Assembly: GCA_045599005.1 (NCBI GenBank)
Contig: JAZRVF010000024.1
Span: 50,839 to 114,838, forward strand
Source: Treponema_I sp045599005
GTDB taxonomy: Bacteria > Spirochaetota > Spirochaetia > Treponematales > Treponemataceae
Length of the DNA stretch: 64,000 nucleotides
Reading direction: 5' to 3'
Of this stretch, positions 8,541 to 16,925 are shown piece by piece. The translations under genes and the position numbers were made by a program. Under the pieces are notes generated by a model that saw only the letters and a list, made by a program, of their open reading frames with translations, was not told the origin of the DNA and made no database searches. Position 1 is the first letter of the stretch, and every line of letters starts with the position of its first letter.

Positions 8541-9236
8541 ATGCGTTTTTTGGTATTGTCAGACATTCATGGTGATTCAGAATACATTGAGATGCTGGAT
8601 CAGGAATTTGCAGAAGCTGATGCAGTACTTTTTGTTGGTGACTTTGCACGTTTTAAAGAACCTGAGACAGGTCTGCCTGTTATGAATACATTGGTTCGCA
8701 AACATGACAGTATTTTTGCGGTGACGGGAAACTGTGATGAACCTTCTTTTGTTGAGGAACTTGTAAATCTGGACATTTCTGTGGAAGGTGATCTGATCTT
8801 CCGGGACGGACTTGCATTTGCCGGAAGTGGTGGTGCTCTCAAGTTTACAGGAACAACTCCCAACGAACGCACAGACGAGGATCTTGCCTCTGATCTTGAG
8901 ATCGTGAAAAAACAGCTGGCTGAAAACGGACCTGAGGAACTGAACAATCTGATTCTTATCACTCATCAGCCTCCTTTTGATTCCGGAATGGATAAAATAA
9001 CTGCAGGAATTTCCACAGGTTCAAAACTTTTCCGCCAGTTCATTGAAGAATATCAGCCTCTGCTTGCTTTGAGCGGCCATATTCATGAATCTTACGCAAC
9101 AGGAAAAATCGGAAAGACAGTTCTGATGAATCCCGGTTCTCTTGCTGAAGGCCGTTACGGAATTGTTGAGATTGAACGCAGCGGAGACACCTGGTCAGTT
9201 ACAAAAGCTGAACTTAAGACACTGGCGGCAAAGTGA
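8541..9236 (+). CDS. Calcineurin-like metallophosphoesterase, YfcE-like
   Basis: A 231-residue protein with the dinuclear-metal motifs of small prokaryotic phosphodiesterases: SDIHGD near residue 7, GDFAR, GNCDE, THQPP and SGHIH, then the typical ending MNPGSLAEGRYG. The family hydrolyses phosphodiesters; the physiological substrate is unknown. Translation is probably coupled to hisC (GGAGG 10 bases upstream, inside the end of hisC). Its stop overlaps the start region of hslO. Nothing in the sequence ties it to histidine synthesis beyond being in the same operon. Confidence 0.9.
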   Translation: MRFLVLSDIHGDSEYIEMLDQEFAEADAVLFVGDFARFKEPETGLPVMNTLVRKHDSIFAVTGNCDEPSFVEELVNLDISVEGDLIFRDGLAFAGSGGALKFTGTTPNERTDEDLASDLEIVKKQLAENGPEELNNLILITHQPPFDSGMDKITAGISTGSKLFRQFIEEYQPLLALSGHIHESYATGKIGKTVLMNPGSLAEGRYGIVEIERSGDTWSVTKAELKTLAAK

Positions 9237-10198
9237 TGATTGCAGCTCCAATTCTTGATGCAGAACTGAATGCCCATCTGGATTCCATACAGAAAGACGG
9301 AATGTCAGTCTTTGTAATGGCAGATGGCCGCGTCCGTGGCGCACTTTTTAACGGCAGCCGTTTTGTGAACATAATGCGTGCCCAGCACAATACCGGAATC
9401 CTTGAGACGATGGTTCTGGGACAGGCTGCTCTGTGTGGCGCCCTTCTGATTCCTACAATGAAAGGCCGGGAACATGTGACTTTCCGTTACGATACCAACG
9501 GTCCGGCTGCAGGTTTTTCTGTGGAAGCTGATTCATCCGGTTATGTCCGCGGTTATCTGCTCCAGAACGCGATTCCCGTTGACAGACCTTTGGAAAGCTG
9601 GGATCTTGCTCCTTTTTTTGGTCCGGGAACATTAACTTTGAGTCGCCTTCAGGAAGGTGCCCGTGAACCTCAGACAGGAACTGTGGAAATCAAGCACCGC
9701 AACATTGCACAGGATCTGGCCTGGTATTTTGACCAGTCTGAGCAGACAAAGACCGCTTTCAATTCAAGCATAATGATGGACCGGCAGGGCAGGGTGACAG
9801 GTGCAGGTGGACTTTTCCTGCAGATTATGCCACAGGCCGGAGGTCACCGCAAAAAAGGGGCCGCGGAAGATGCAGTCCAGTCAATGGATGACGAAGAAGA
9901 ACTTCTTGCCCGTGTGGAAAACGCCTTTAAGGCAGCGCCCTCTCTGGGACAGTGGTTTTCCGAAGACGGTAACCGCAATGACATAATTTACGGACTGTTC
10001 CGGGAGTTTTCTCCTGCTGTTGCCGTTGAGCGTGATATTGTTTTCAACTGTCCCTGCAGCAGAGACGGATTTGTACGCCGCATCAGGGCGCTTTCGGCTG
10101 CCGAACTGGCAGACATCAGAAAGAACGGGCCTGATCCGCTGGAAGTGATCTGTCACAACTGCAACAGTCATTATTCCATACCAGTTTCCGAACTGTAA
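9233..10198 (+). CDS. hslO: Redox-regulated chaperone Hsp33
   Basis: A 321-residue cytoplasmic holdase activated by oxidation. The C-terminal zinc-binding redox switch is intact: Cys273-x-Cys275 and Cys307-x-x-Cys310 (CPCS and CHNC). The N-terminal domain carries the family segments MADGRVRGA and FRYDTNGPAAGF. Two start codons overlap the preceding stop, GTG at 9233 and ATG at 9236; neither has a strong ribosome-binding site, which suggests coupling to the upstream gene. An acidic insertion (about residues 218-227) precedes the switch region. Confidence 0.95.
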   Translation: MMIAAPILDAELNAHLDSIQKDGMSVFVMADGRVRGALFNGSRFVNIMRAQHNTGILETMVLGQAALCGALLIPTMKGREHVTFRYDTNGPAAGFSVEADSSGYVRGYLLQNAIPVDRPLESWDLAPFFGPGTLTLSRLQEGAREPQTGTVEIKHRNIAQDLAWYFDQSEQTKTAFNSSIMMDRQGRVTGAGGLFLQIMPQAGGHRKKGAAEDAVQSMDDEEELLARVENAFKAAPSLGQWFSEDGNRNDIIYGLFREFSPAVAVERDIVFNCPCSRDGFVRRIRALSAAELADIRKNGPDPLEVICHNCNSHYSIPVSEL

Positions 10199-10204
10199 TC
10201 CACT

Positions 10205-10828
10205 GTGGCCGGAAAGAAAACTTTCAAAGATTATTTTCTCTTTCTGTTCGGACTTTTTGTTTCCGGGCTTGGTGTTGCAATCACCAAAAAAGGTGAGCTG
10301 GGTGTTTCCCCTGTGTCCTCAGTCGCAAACATCCTCAGCATTTATCTTCCGTCACTTACATTGGGAAACTGGCTGATTGTGTGGAACTGTGTCCTGATCG
10401 CGGGTCAGATCCTGATTTTAGGAAGAAGATTCCGGTGGTTCCAGCTGCTTCAGATTCCCCTGTCTTTCCTGTTCGGATACTTTACGGATTTTGGTACATG
10501 GCTTATGTCATTCCTTGATTTTTCTGCCTATGCTTTCAGATTAGGTTGTGTGCTTGTTGGGACACTGGTTCTTGCCTATGGTATTTCAGTCACTGTTTCC
10601 GTAAATGTGATCATGAATTCCGGTGAAGCCTTTGTCAAAGCCATTTCCGACCGTTTCAGAAAAAATTTCGGAACTGTAAAAATCATTTTTGACATTTCCT
10701 GCGTCACCCTGTCCGTTGTCCTGTCCCTGATTTTCTTTGACGGAAAAATTGTAGGCACAAGGGAAGGCACTGTAATCGCTGCCCTGCTTACAGGAATCTG
10801 CGTAAAATTCTTTATGAAAAAGAAATAG
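10205..10828 (+). CDS. YczE-like integral membrane protein
   Basis: A 207-residue protein with about five or six membrane segments. It begins with the family-like block FGLFVSGLGVAITKKGELGVSPVSS. Proteins of this type (YczE/YitT-related) are widespread and of unclear function. The GTG start lies 6 bases after the hslO stop, and the gene is the last of the hisC-phosphoesterase-hslO run. The repeat element at 10829 starts directly after its stop codon. Confidence 0.85.
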   Translation: MAGKKTFKDYFLFLFGLFVSGLGVAITKKGELGVSPVSSVANILSIYLPSLTLGNWLIVWNCVLIAGQILILGRRFRWFQLLQIPLSFLFGYFTDFGTWLMSFLDFSAYAFRLGCVLVGTLVLAYGISVTVSVNVIMNSGEAFVKAISDRFRKNFGTVKIIFDISCVTLSVVLSLIFFDGKIVGTREGTVIAALLTGICVKFFMKKK

Positions 10829-10936
10829 TGGCGGGCAGAGACTGCCAAAACCGCTAGCTAGCGTCGCTACACGCGCAGGTCGGCAATGAAACTATTGTTC
10901 CGCCCTGCGAGTGTTTTTGTCAATCTCTGCCTGCCA
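10829..10936. repeat. 108-bp inverted-terminal-repeat element, copy A
   Basis: The ends are imperfect inverted repeats of about 24 bp: TGGCGGGCAGAGACTG at the left and, reading inward from the right, TGGCAGGCAGAGATTG, with four mismatches over the full repeat. The core contains GCTAGCTAGC and CGCGTGTAGCG. A related copy in opposite orientation lies at 47464-47557. There is no coding capacity and no clear target duplication, so this is MITE-like or an extended REP-type palindrome. Confidence 0.75.
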
Positions 10937-10989
10937 TTCCATATTTTTATAAAAAATGTGTTTTCCGGTTTGCCCGTTCAAAACTAGAA

Positions 10990-12792
10990 TTACTCATTTT
11001 TCGCGGCTTCCAGAAGTTTGTAATATTCCCCTTTAAGCTGCAGGAGTTCTTCCGGTGTTCCGCTCTCAAGAATTCCGCCTTTATCAACAACAAAAATCCT
11101 GTCCGCATTCTGGATTGTGGAAAGCCGGTGTGCAATCACAAAAGATGTACGGCCTTTCAGCAGTTCCTTTATTCCCTGCTGGACAAGTTTTTCCGTCTGT
11201 GTATCGATGCTGCTGGTGGCTTCATCCAGAATCAGAATTTTCGGCATTGAGATCATTGTCCGGGCAAAGGCAAGAAGCTGGCGCTGTCCGTTGGACAGTT
11301 CCCCACCTCTGGAAGTCAGTTCGGTGTCATAACCTTCAGGAAGTGCTTCGATAAAATCGTGGGCATGAACAGATTTTGCCGCAGCAAGAATCTCCTCTTC
11401 GGTGGCATCCAGTTTTCCGTAGCGGATATTATCCCTGATGGTGCCTGAAAAAATGTAATTGTCCTGTGTCATTATTCCCATCTGGGAACGCAGGCTCTCC
11501 AAAGTCACATGTTTTATGTCTTTTCCGTCAACCAGAATCTGACCGGACTGAATGTCATAAAAACGGCTTATCAGATTCACGATGGTGGATTTTCCGGCAC
11601 CTGTAGGTCCGACCAGAGCGATTGTCTCACCTGCTTTAACAGTGAAATCCGTGTGCTCAAGCACATTCCGGGCTGATCTGATTACTGCACCTGTCACCGG
11701 GTTCACGCCTTCGTAACCGAAAGTCACGTCCCTGAATTCCACCTCACCTTTGATTGTTCCCAGAGTCTCTGCATCCTCTGCATCCGTGATTCCAGGTTCT
11801 GTGTCCAGAATCTCAAAGATTCGCTCAGCTTTTGCAATGGCTGTTATCAGCTGATTGTAAAACTGACTCAGAGCATTGATGGGCTGCCAGAACATTCCGA
11901 TATAGCTTCCGAAGGCAACGTAAGTTCCGACACTCACATTCTCAACGCCCATCACCTTGATTCCGATGAAATAAAGTGCAAAAGTACAGAGTCCCCAGGA
12001 AAAATCAATGATAGCAAAGTTTGCATCAGCCCAGCGGACCGCCTTGATGAACGCATTCCGGCATTCTGAAACAAGCCACACAAAGGTGCTGTTTGTCTCC
12101 TTTTCTGCAGTAAATCCCTGTACCACTTTGATTCCCGACAGATCCTCATTGATGAAGGCACTTAAGTTCGAGTTTTTCTTGCTGTTCAGCTGCCAGTAGT
12201 TATGCGCTTTTCTTGAAACCACCGCAACACCAACAATCAATATCGGCAGACCGAAAAGACTGGCTGCGGCAAGTTTCGCGTTCTTTGTGATCATGATTAC
12301 TGCAACGGCAATAACTGTCACAAAGTTTGGAATCAGATTTGTAATGGCATTCTCAAGCACGTCTTTAAGTGCGTTCACATCTCCGGTAATTCGTGCAAGG
12401 ATTTTTCCCGAAGGACGTGAATCAAAAAAGCTCAGGTCCAAAGATTGGATATGCACATAAAGCTGGTCGCGGATTTCCTCGATCACTTTGTTTGTCAGTT
12501 TTGCCATGATCATCATGCGGATTTTTACCGCAATGACCATTACCAGGTTTGCGCCCAGGGCAATGATCATTAGACGCAGAAAACCCGGCATATCTTTGTT
12601 CGCTATGTAAGAATCAATTCCTTTTTCCATAAAAAGGGGATTGATCAGACTTACGAAAGTTCCGATTGCAATAAGCAGAAAAACCACTGCAATGCGGCCT
12701 TTGTATTTCAAAAGATAACTCAGAAGGCGCAGGATTGTGCGCATTTTTGATACTTCTTTCAGTTTTTCATCATCTTTATATGAATTGACCAT
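10990..12792 (-). CDS. ABC exporter half-transporter, catalytic-site subunit
   Basis: A 600-residue fused permease/ATPase of the type IV exporter (MsbA/MDR) class: six membrane helices in about residues 25-310, then an ATP-binding domain with Walker A GPTGAGKST, Walker B plus catalytic glutamate ILILDEATSSID, and an H-loop IAHRLS. The signature motif is LSNGQ rather than LSGGQ. The start has GGAG 7 bases upstream, and the preceding gene, another half-transporter, ends 1 base before. The two almost certainly form a heterodimer. The substrate is unknown; drugs, lipids and peptides are all possible. Confidence 0.92.
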   Translation of the reverse strand: MVNSYKDDEKLKEVSKMRTILRLLSYLLKYKGRIAVVFLLIAIGTFVSLINPLFMEKGIDSYIANKDMPGFLRLMIIALGANLVMVIAVKIRMMIMAKLTNKVIEEIRDQLYVHIQSLDLSFFDSRPSGKILARITGDVNALKDVLENAITNLIPNFVTVIAVAVIMITKNAKLAAASLFGLPILIVGVAVVSRKAHNYWQLNSKKNSNLSAFINEDLSGIKVVQGFTAEKETNSTFVWLVSECRNAFIKAVRWADANFAIIDFSWGLCTFALYFIGIKVMGVENVSVGTYVAFGSYIGMFWQPINALSQFYNQLITAIAKAERIFEILDTEPGITDAEDAETLGTIKGEVEFRDVTFGYEGVNPVTGAVIRSARNVLEHTDFTVKAGETIALVGPTGAGKSTIVNLISRFYDIQSGQILVDGKDIKHVTLESLRSQMGIMTQDNYIFSGTIRDNIRYGKLDATEEEILAAAKSVHAHDFIEALPEGYDTELTSRGGELSNGQRQLLAFARTMISMPKILILDEATSSIDTQTEKLVQQGIKELLKGRTSFVIAHRLSTIQNADRIFVVDKGGILESGTPEELLQLKGEYYKLLEAAKNE

Positions 12793-12793
12793 C

Positions 12794-14560
12794 TTATTCT
12801 CCGTACTGTACGCGCCAGGTCTGGGTATAAAGCCCGTTCAGAGCCAGCAGTTCATCATGGGTACCCTGTTCTGCAATGTGCCCGTTCTCAAGAACCAGAA
12901 TCCGGTCTGCAGTTTTTACAGCACTGATGCGGTGTGCAATGATAATCTTTGTCATTCCGGTTTTTTCTTTCAGCATTTCCTGAATCTGTTTCTCAGTTTC
13001 TGTATCCAGCGCAGAAGTTGAATCATCAAAAACGAGAACCGGAGTTTCTCTGCTGATTGCACGGGCAATTGTCAGGCGCTGTTTCTGTCCGCCGCTCAAA
13101 CCGACCCCCTGTTCTCCGATGACAGTTTCTTTTCCTGCTTCCATTCGGTCAACAAAAGTTTTTGCCGCGGCATCTTCCAGCGCTCTGTCAACCGTTTCCT
13201 CTGTCAGTGTCTCTTTTTCGCCAAGTTTTGTATTCGCACTGATTGTCTCAGAAAACAGAAAAACATCCTGCATTACGGCGGAAATATTTCTGCGCAATGT
13301 TGCCAGGGGAATTGTCCGGATATCCTTTCCGTCTATGCGGATTGTTCCTTCTGTCACATCGTACATGCGTTTCAGAAGATTGATGACCGTTGTCTTACCG
13401 CTTCCGGTTGCGCCCATTATGCCCAGTGTTTCACCGGGTGCCACATGGAAGGACACATCTGTAAGAATCGGAGTCCCGTTTTCGGCAGCGAAGGAGACTC
13501 TGTCAAACTCAATGTCGCCTTTGAACCGGTAACTTGCGTCCTCTTCTTCTGCAAGATCATCGGTAATCTGCGGCATTTCTCTGTAAATCCTGTCAATGCG
13601 TTTTGCACTTGCAAGACCGCGGGAAAGACCACCAGAAAGCCAGCCAAGCATTTCCATGGGCCACACAATGTTCATGGAATACTGGACGAATGCAGTCAGT
13701 TCCCCCAGACTCAGTCTGTCGCTCATTGCGTAAATTCCGCCGTGAATCAGAATCGCGATGGGCACAAAATAGTGCATCATTGTAATTACAGGCTGCCAGC
13801 GTACAAACACTTTTGATACTTCCAGATTCAGCTCGTAATATTTTTCGTTATGCTTCCGGAATTTGCTGATTTCGTAACGCTCTTTCAGAAATGATTTTAC
13901 GGTACGGACTCCGGCAAGGTTTTCCTGTGCGGTGTTGTTCAGCTGTGAATTCTCTTCTGCAAGGTTCCCGAAAAGGGGATCCAGTCTGGTACTCATTGCA
14001 ACAGCGATTATTCCGCAGATGATCATTGCCACAGTGGGGATGATGGAAAGCCGCCAGTTCATTCTGTACATTGAAAGAAGAACCAGTGTCACGTGGACTG
14101 CAATTTCCATCAGCAGCATGCCGATGTAGGTGAAGAGTTCCCAGATGGAATCAACATCATCTTTTACGCGGGCCATCAGTTCGCCGGAGTTTGTTCTGTC
14201 AAAAAAGTTTGCAGAAAGCCCCTGTATCTTGCGAAAAAAATCTTTACGCAGTTCGCTTCCGATCTGGCTTCCGGCCCAGTCACAGCTGAATTCCCGGGAG
14301 TAACCCAGGATGGCCCGCAGTACTCCGATCATCAGAAAACCTGCAAGCAGTATGTTCAGGCGGGAAAAATTGTGCTGCCCGATTACTTCATCAACCAGAA
14401 GACGGGTTATCTGAGGTGTGAGCATGTCCAGACCGACAAATGCCACATTGATGAATCCTACAAGAATGTAAAAATGTATGACCGGCTTTACAAAACGGAA
14501 CAGATGAAGCCGGTTCGGTCCTCTGTCCGCAGACTTGGATTGAATTTTTTGCGTTTTCAT
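12794..14560 (-). CDS. ABC exporter half-transporter, degenerate-site subunit
   Basis: A 588-residue fused permease/ATPase: six membrane helices (about residues 25-310), Walker A GATGSGKTT, signature LSGGQKQR, Walker B VLVFDDSTSALD and H-loop IAHRIS. The residue after the Walker B aspartate is Asp where the catalytic Glu should be. The partner protein has the canonical Glu but an altered signature (LSNGQ). Together these place both defects in one composite ATP site, as known for heterodimeric exporters such as TM287/288 and BmrCD. AAGGA precedes the ATG. The upstream leader (14561-14832) may control the operon. Confidence 0.92.
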   Translation of the reverse strand: MKTQKIQSKSADRGPNRLHLFRFVKPVIHFYILVGFINVAFVGLDMLTPQITRLLVDEVIGQHNFSRLNILLAGFLMIGVLRAILGYSREFSCDWAGSQIGSELRKDFFRKIQGLSANFFDRTNSGELMARVKDDVDSIWELFTYIGMLLMEIAVHVTLVLLSMYRMNWRLSIIPTVAMIICGIIAVAMSTRLDPLFGNLAEENSQLNNTAQENLAGVRTVKSFLKERYEISKFRKHNEKYYELNLEVSKVFVRWQPVITMMHYFVPIAILIHGGIYAMSDRLSLGELTAFVQYSMNIVWPMEMLGWLSGGLSRGLASAKRIDRIYREMPQITDDLAEEEDASYRFKGDIEFDRVSFAAENGTPILTDVSFHVAPGETLGIMGATGSGKTTVINLLKRMYDVTEGTIRIDGKDIRTIPLATLRRNISAVMQDVFLFSETISANTKLGEKETLTEETVDRALEDAAAKTFVDRMEAGKETVIGEQGVGLSGGQKQRLTIARAISRETPVLVFDDSTSALDTETEKQIQEMLKEKTGMTKIIIAHRISAVKTADRILVLENGHIAEQGTHDELLALNGLYTQTWRVQYGE

Positions 14561-14594
14561 AAAATCCTTTGATAATGCAAAAGTGAAAACAATA

Positions 14595-14625
14595 AGCCGC
14601 TGAAGAGACAGTAAGTCTCCCGGCT
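14595..14625 (-). promoter_or_regulatory. Terminator-like hairpin in exporter leader
   Basis: Reading leftward, AGCCG-G-GAGAC-TTACT-GTCTC-TTCAG-CGGCT gives two 5-bp stems separated by an internal loop, followed by a broken U-tract (TATTGTTTTC). It lies between the small leader ORF and the first exporter gene, the position of an attenuator. It could also be a plain RNA hairpin. Confidence 0.4.
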
Positions 14626-14685
14626 AACCAATAAAAAACAAAAATACTCAGGATTTTTGGATATTCCGGCGTGACCCGAAATATG

Positions 14686-14748
14686 CTAGATAGGACGTAC
14701 ACCGGAGAAACAGTAAATTTTTCTGGTGGTACGAGTTTCAATATCCAT
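14686..14748 (-). CDS. Possible 20-residue leader peptide
   Basis: A short frame, MDIETRTTRKIYCFSGVRPI, with an ideal ribosome-binding site (AAGGAGG, 9 bases before the ATG) and a promoter just upstream. It ends in TAG 125 bases before the exporter operon. The bases encoding its last third (TCCGGTGT) can pair over 8 bp with ACGCCGGA just downstream, so ribosome position on this ORF could change leader folding. The BmrCD exporter of Bacillus is known to be controlled by translation of a leader peptide. The same role here is an inference from layout, and the peptide may have no function of its own. Confidence 0.45.
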   Translation of the reverse strand: MDIETRTTRKIYCFSGVRPI

Positions 14749-14784
14749 TTTTCTGTTCCTCCTTTGAATGTAGTAATGCGAGGT

Positions 14785-14832
14785 AACCTACAGGTTGGAA
14801 TTTACCTTAATGAAGTGGTTATTTTTTGTCAA
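14785..14832 (-). promoter_or_regulatory. Promoter and inverted repeat ahead of exporter operon
   Basis: On the minus strand TTGACA (14827-14832), 17 bases, and a weak -10 TAAGGT (14804-14809). Just downstream, AACCT-GT-AGGTT (14785-14796) is an inverted repeat that could be an operator or an RNA stem. Confidence 0.45.
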
Positions 14833-14887
14833 GGGAGACTGAAAAACTGTTCAAATCAAGAAAAAGTTCAACAGATCTGATTCTGCA

Positions 14888-14920
14888 TAAAAAAAGCACT
14901 CTTCGTGATGAAGAGTGCTT
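14888..14920 (-). terminator. Terminator of lipoprotein gene 14956-15657
   Basis: Reading leftward, AAGCACTCTTC-ATCAC-GAAGAGTGCTT is a perfect 11-bp stem followed by a T-run. Confidence 0.9.
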
Positions 14921-14955
14921 GCCATGTCTGCCGTGTCTGTTAAACCGGAAACAGT

Positions 14956-15657
14956 TTACTGCAGAGAAATATCAAGTGTGATGTTTGACTGAACATCAAA
15001 ATCCTTGAGCTGTGCGATTGTGGCAGTTCCCAAAGCCCGCAGGTTTTCAGCTTCCACAGTGTCTCCGGGGATTTTTGAGATTGCATCTGCCAGGTATTTG
15101 TCGTACATGTCCTGACGCATACCGAATACAACGTAGTAAACGTATTCATCCGGGCCTGTGGCATTCCAGTCCTGATCAATTGTGTGACTCATTGTCCAGC
15201 TTGATGCCAGTTTCTCAAGACCGCGGAGAGTCATATTGGCTTCGATATACTGTACCAGACTTGCAATGTCGCCTTTCATCTTTCCGTCGCTTGCATCCTG
15301 TGCACGTGCAGCTGCATCGCTTACATTCTGGGCAATTGAATTTGCAACCTGTGTCTGGACATCGAAGTTGTCGCTCATGAAGATAAGACCTTTCAGTTCA
15401 TCACCACGGTTCTGAAGAATCCAGATTTTGTAGTCTTCTTTTCCGAGTGCCGCTTTGAGTGCTTCTGTCTCACCGCCGGCAGCTGCGTCAACCCACAGAG
15501 GAAGCTCACGGCCAAGCTCAGCACCCTGATAGTCTGTGATAAGACGTTTTGGGGTTTTGATGGCAACATCAGATGAACGCTCAATTTTTGTGCTTGCACA
15601 TGAAGTAAGAAGCGCTGCTGCAAGAACACATGCCAGTACGGGAATAATTTTCTTCAT
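14956..15657 (-). CDS. Lipoprotein, paralogue of the protein at 30340-31017
   Basis: A 233-residue protein with signal peptide and lipobox LLTSCAST (Cys20). After the lipobox comes a block DYQGAELGRELPLWVD that recurs in the lipoprotein encoded at 30340-31017 as DHKGTELGITTLPVWVD. The two are of similar length and align along their whole length at lower similarity, so they are diverged paralogues. Function is unknown; the P-x-W-V motif recalls LPP20-type lipoproteins, but that is a weak resemblance. AGGAG precedes the start, and a strong promoter and terminator make it a single-gene unit. Confidence 0.85.
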   Translation of the reverse strand: MKKIIPVLACVLAAALLTSCASTKIERSSDVAIKTPKRLITDYQGAELGRELPLWVDAAAGGETEALKAALGKEDYKIWILQNRGDELKGLIFMSDNFDVQTQVANSIAQNVSDAAARAQDASDGKMKGDIASLVQYIEANMTLRGLEKLASSWTMSHTIDQDWNATGPDEYVYYVVFGMRQDMYDKYLADAISKIPGDTVEAENLRALGTATIAQLKDFDVQSNITLDISLQ

Positions 15658-15713
15658 AAAAACTCCTAAATCCGAAGAACTGATCTTCGTTTAAATTCTA
15701 AAGTACAGAAACT

Positions 15714-15742
15714 AATATAGCGAATGATTTTCGGATTATCAA
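15714..15742 (-). promoter_or_regulatory. Promoter of lipoprotein 14956-15657
   Basis: Minus strand TTGATA (15737-15742), 17 bases, TATATT (15714-15719), giving a leader of about 50 bases with an AGGAG site. Confidence 0.7.
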
Positions 15743-15817
15743 TTGAAAAGAAAAAATAGTTTTTATCTTTGCAGATTATTATCAGAAATGGAGAAACTGG
15801 ATATTTTTGTGAAAATT

Positions 15818-15846
15818 TTGCGTCTTTATTCAAATTGTGATACAAT
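15818..15846 (+). promoter_or_regulatory. Promoter giving a leaderless aldo/keto reductase mRNA
   Basis: TTGCGT (15818-15823), 17 bases, TACAAT (15841-15846), then 7 bases to the ATG at 15854. No ribosome-binding site is present. Confidence 0.6.
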
Positions 15847-15853
15847 CAAATTC

Positions 15854-16879
15854 ATGAAAATGGTAAAACTTGGCAATACAGGTATTGAAGTCCCTCAGAA
15901 TGCCTTCGGAGCTCTTCCGATCCAGCGGGATAATGTTGAAACTGCTGTTTCTCTTCTGCAGCAGGCTTATCAAGGGGGCATGACTTTTTTTGATACTGCC
16001 CGTGCATATTCAGACAGTGAGGAAAAAGTCGGCATTGCTTTGAGTGATGTCCGTCAGAACATAATCATTGCTACAAAATCCGGTGCAAAGACTCCTGAGG
16101 AGCTTATGGAACACTTCGAGACTTCCTTAAGGCTTCTTAAAACGGATTATGTTGATATCTACCAGTTTCATTGTGCGGACAGAGTGTGGCGGCCCGGAGA
16201 CGGAACAGGAATGTATGAGTGCATGCAGAACCTTAAGAAACAGGGAAGAATCCGCCATATAGGAATCACGGCCCACAAAATTGGAGTGGCGGAAGAAGCC
16301 GTGGACAGCGGACTTTACGAGACGCTGCAGTTTCCTTTCAGTTACCTGTCGTCACCAAGAGAACTTGCACTGGTTGAGCGCTGCAGGGAAAAGGGAGTGG
16401 GCTTCATTGCCATGAAGGCTCTGGCCGGCGGACTCATTACCAGTGCCAAAGCAGCCTTTGCTTTTGTCTCCCAGTACGACAATGTGGTCCCGATCTGGGG
16501 AATCCAGCGCCAGGAAGAACTTGACCAGTGGCTGTCCTTTTTTGACAATCCTGCCGAAATGGATGATGAAGTCCGTGGAATCATTGAGAAGGACAGGTCT
16601 GAACTGAACGGTGATTTCTGCCGTGGATGCGGATACTGCATGCCCTGTCCTCAGGGAATCGTCATCAATCAGTGTGCCCGAATGTCACTGATGCTCCGGC
16701 GCGCACCTTCAAAGGGATGGCTTTCTGAACACTGGCAGCAGGCCATGTCAGACATCCAGAAGTGTACAGGCTGTGGAAAATGCCGCACAAAATGTCCCTA
16801 CGAACTGAATACTCCGGAATTGCTCAGAAAAAATTATGATGATTACCAGAAGGTGTTGGCCGGGACAGTTTCCGTCTGA
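15854..16879 (+). CDS. Aldo/keto reductase with C-terminal 4Fe-4S domain
   Basis: A 341-residue oxidoreductase. The N-terminal TIM barrel has the family segments MVKLGNTGIEVPQNAFG and FFDTARAYSDSE (Asp and Tyr of the active site) and a lysine in IATKSG. The C-terminus carries two cysteine clusters, CRGCGYCMPCPQGI and CTGCGKCRTKCPYEL, typical of ferredoxin-like domains in anaerobe aldo/keto reductases. The frame is open upstream to 15743, but the promoter at 15818-15846 and the family start favour ATG 15854 (or 15860). The substrate cannot be read from the sequence. Confidence 0.9.
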   Translation: MKMVKLGNTGIEVPQNAFGALPIQRDNVETAVSLLQQAYQGGMTFFDTARAYSDSEEKVGIALSDVRQNIIIATKSGAKTPEELMEHFETSLRLLKTDYVDIYQFHCADRVWRPGDGTGMYECMQNLKKQGRIRHIGITAHKIGVAEEAVDSGLYETLQFPFSYLSSPRELALVERCREKGVGFIAMKALAGGLITSAKAAFAFVSQYDNVVPIWGIQRQEELDQWLSFFDNPAEMDDEVRGIIEKDRSELNGDFCRGCGYCMPCPQGIVINQCARMSLMLRRAPSKGWLSEHWQQAMSDIQKCTGCGKCRTKCPYELNTPELLRKNYDDYQKVLAGTVSV

Positions 16880-16925
16880 TTTGTGAAAACCGCCGCTTTT
16901 GCGGTGTTTGTATAGGAGGAATAAA

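Noticed and set aside
10855..10870. GCTAGCTAGCG as a cloning or restriction-site artefact
   Set aside because: The same sequence recurs at 47531-47541 inside a matching 60-bp core, so it belongs to a natural repeat.
14391..14741. Leftward 116-residue frame crossing the exporter leader
   Set aside because: It overlaps the start of the exporter gene in another frame and has no ribosome-binding site; the shorter 20-codon frame at 14748 has a far better one.
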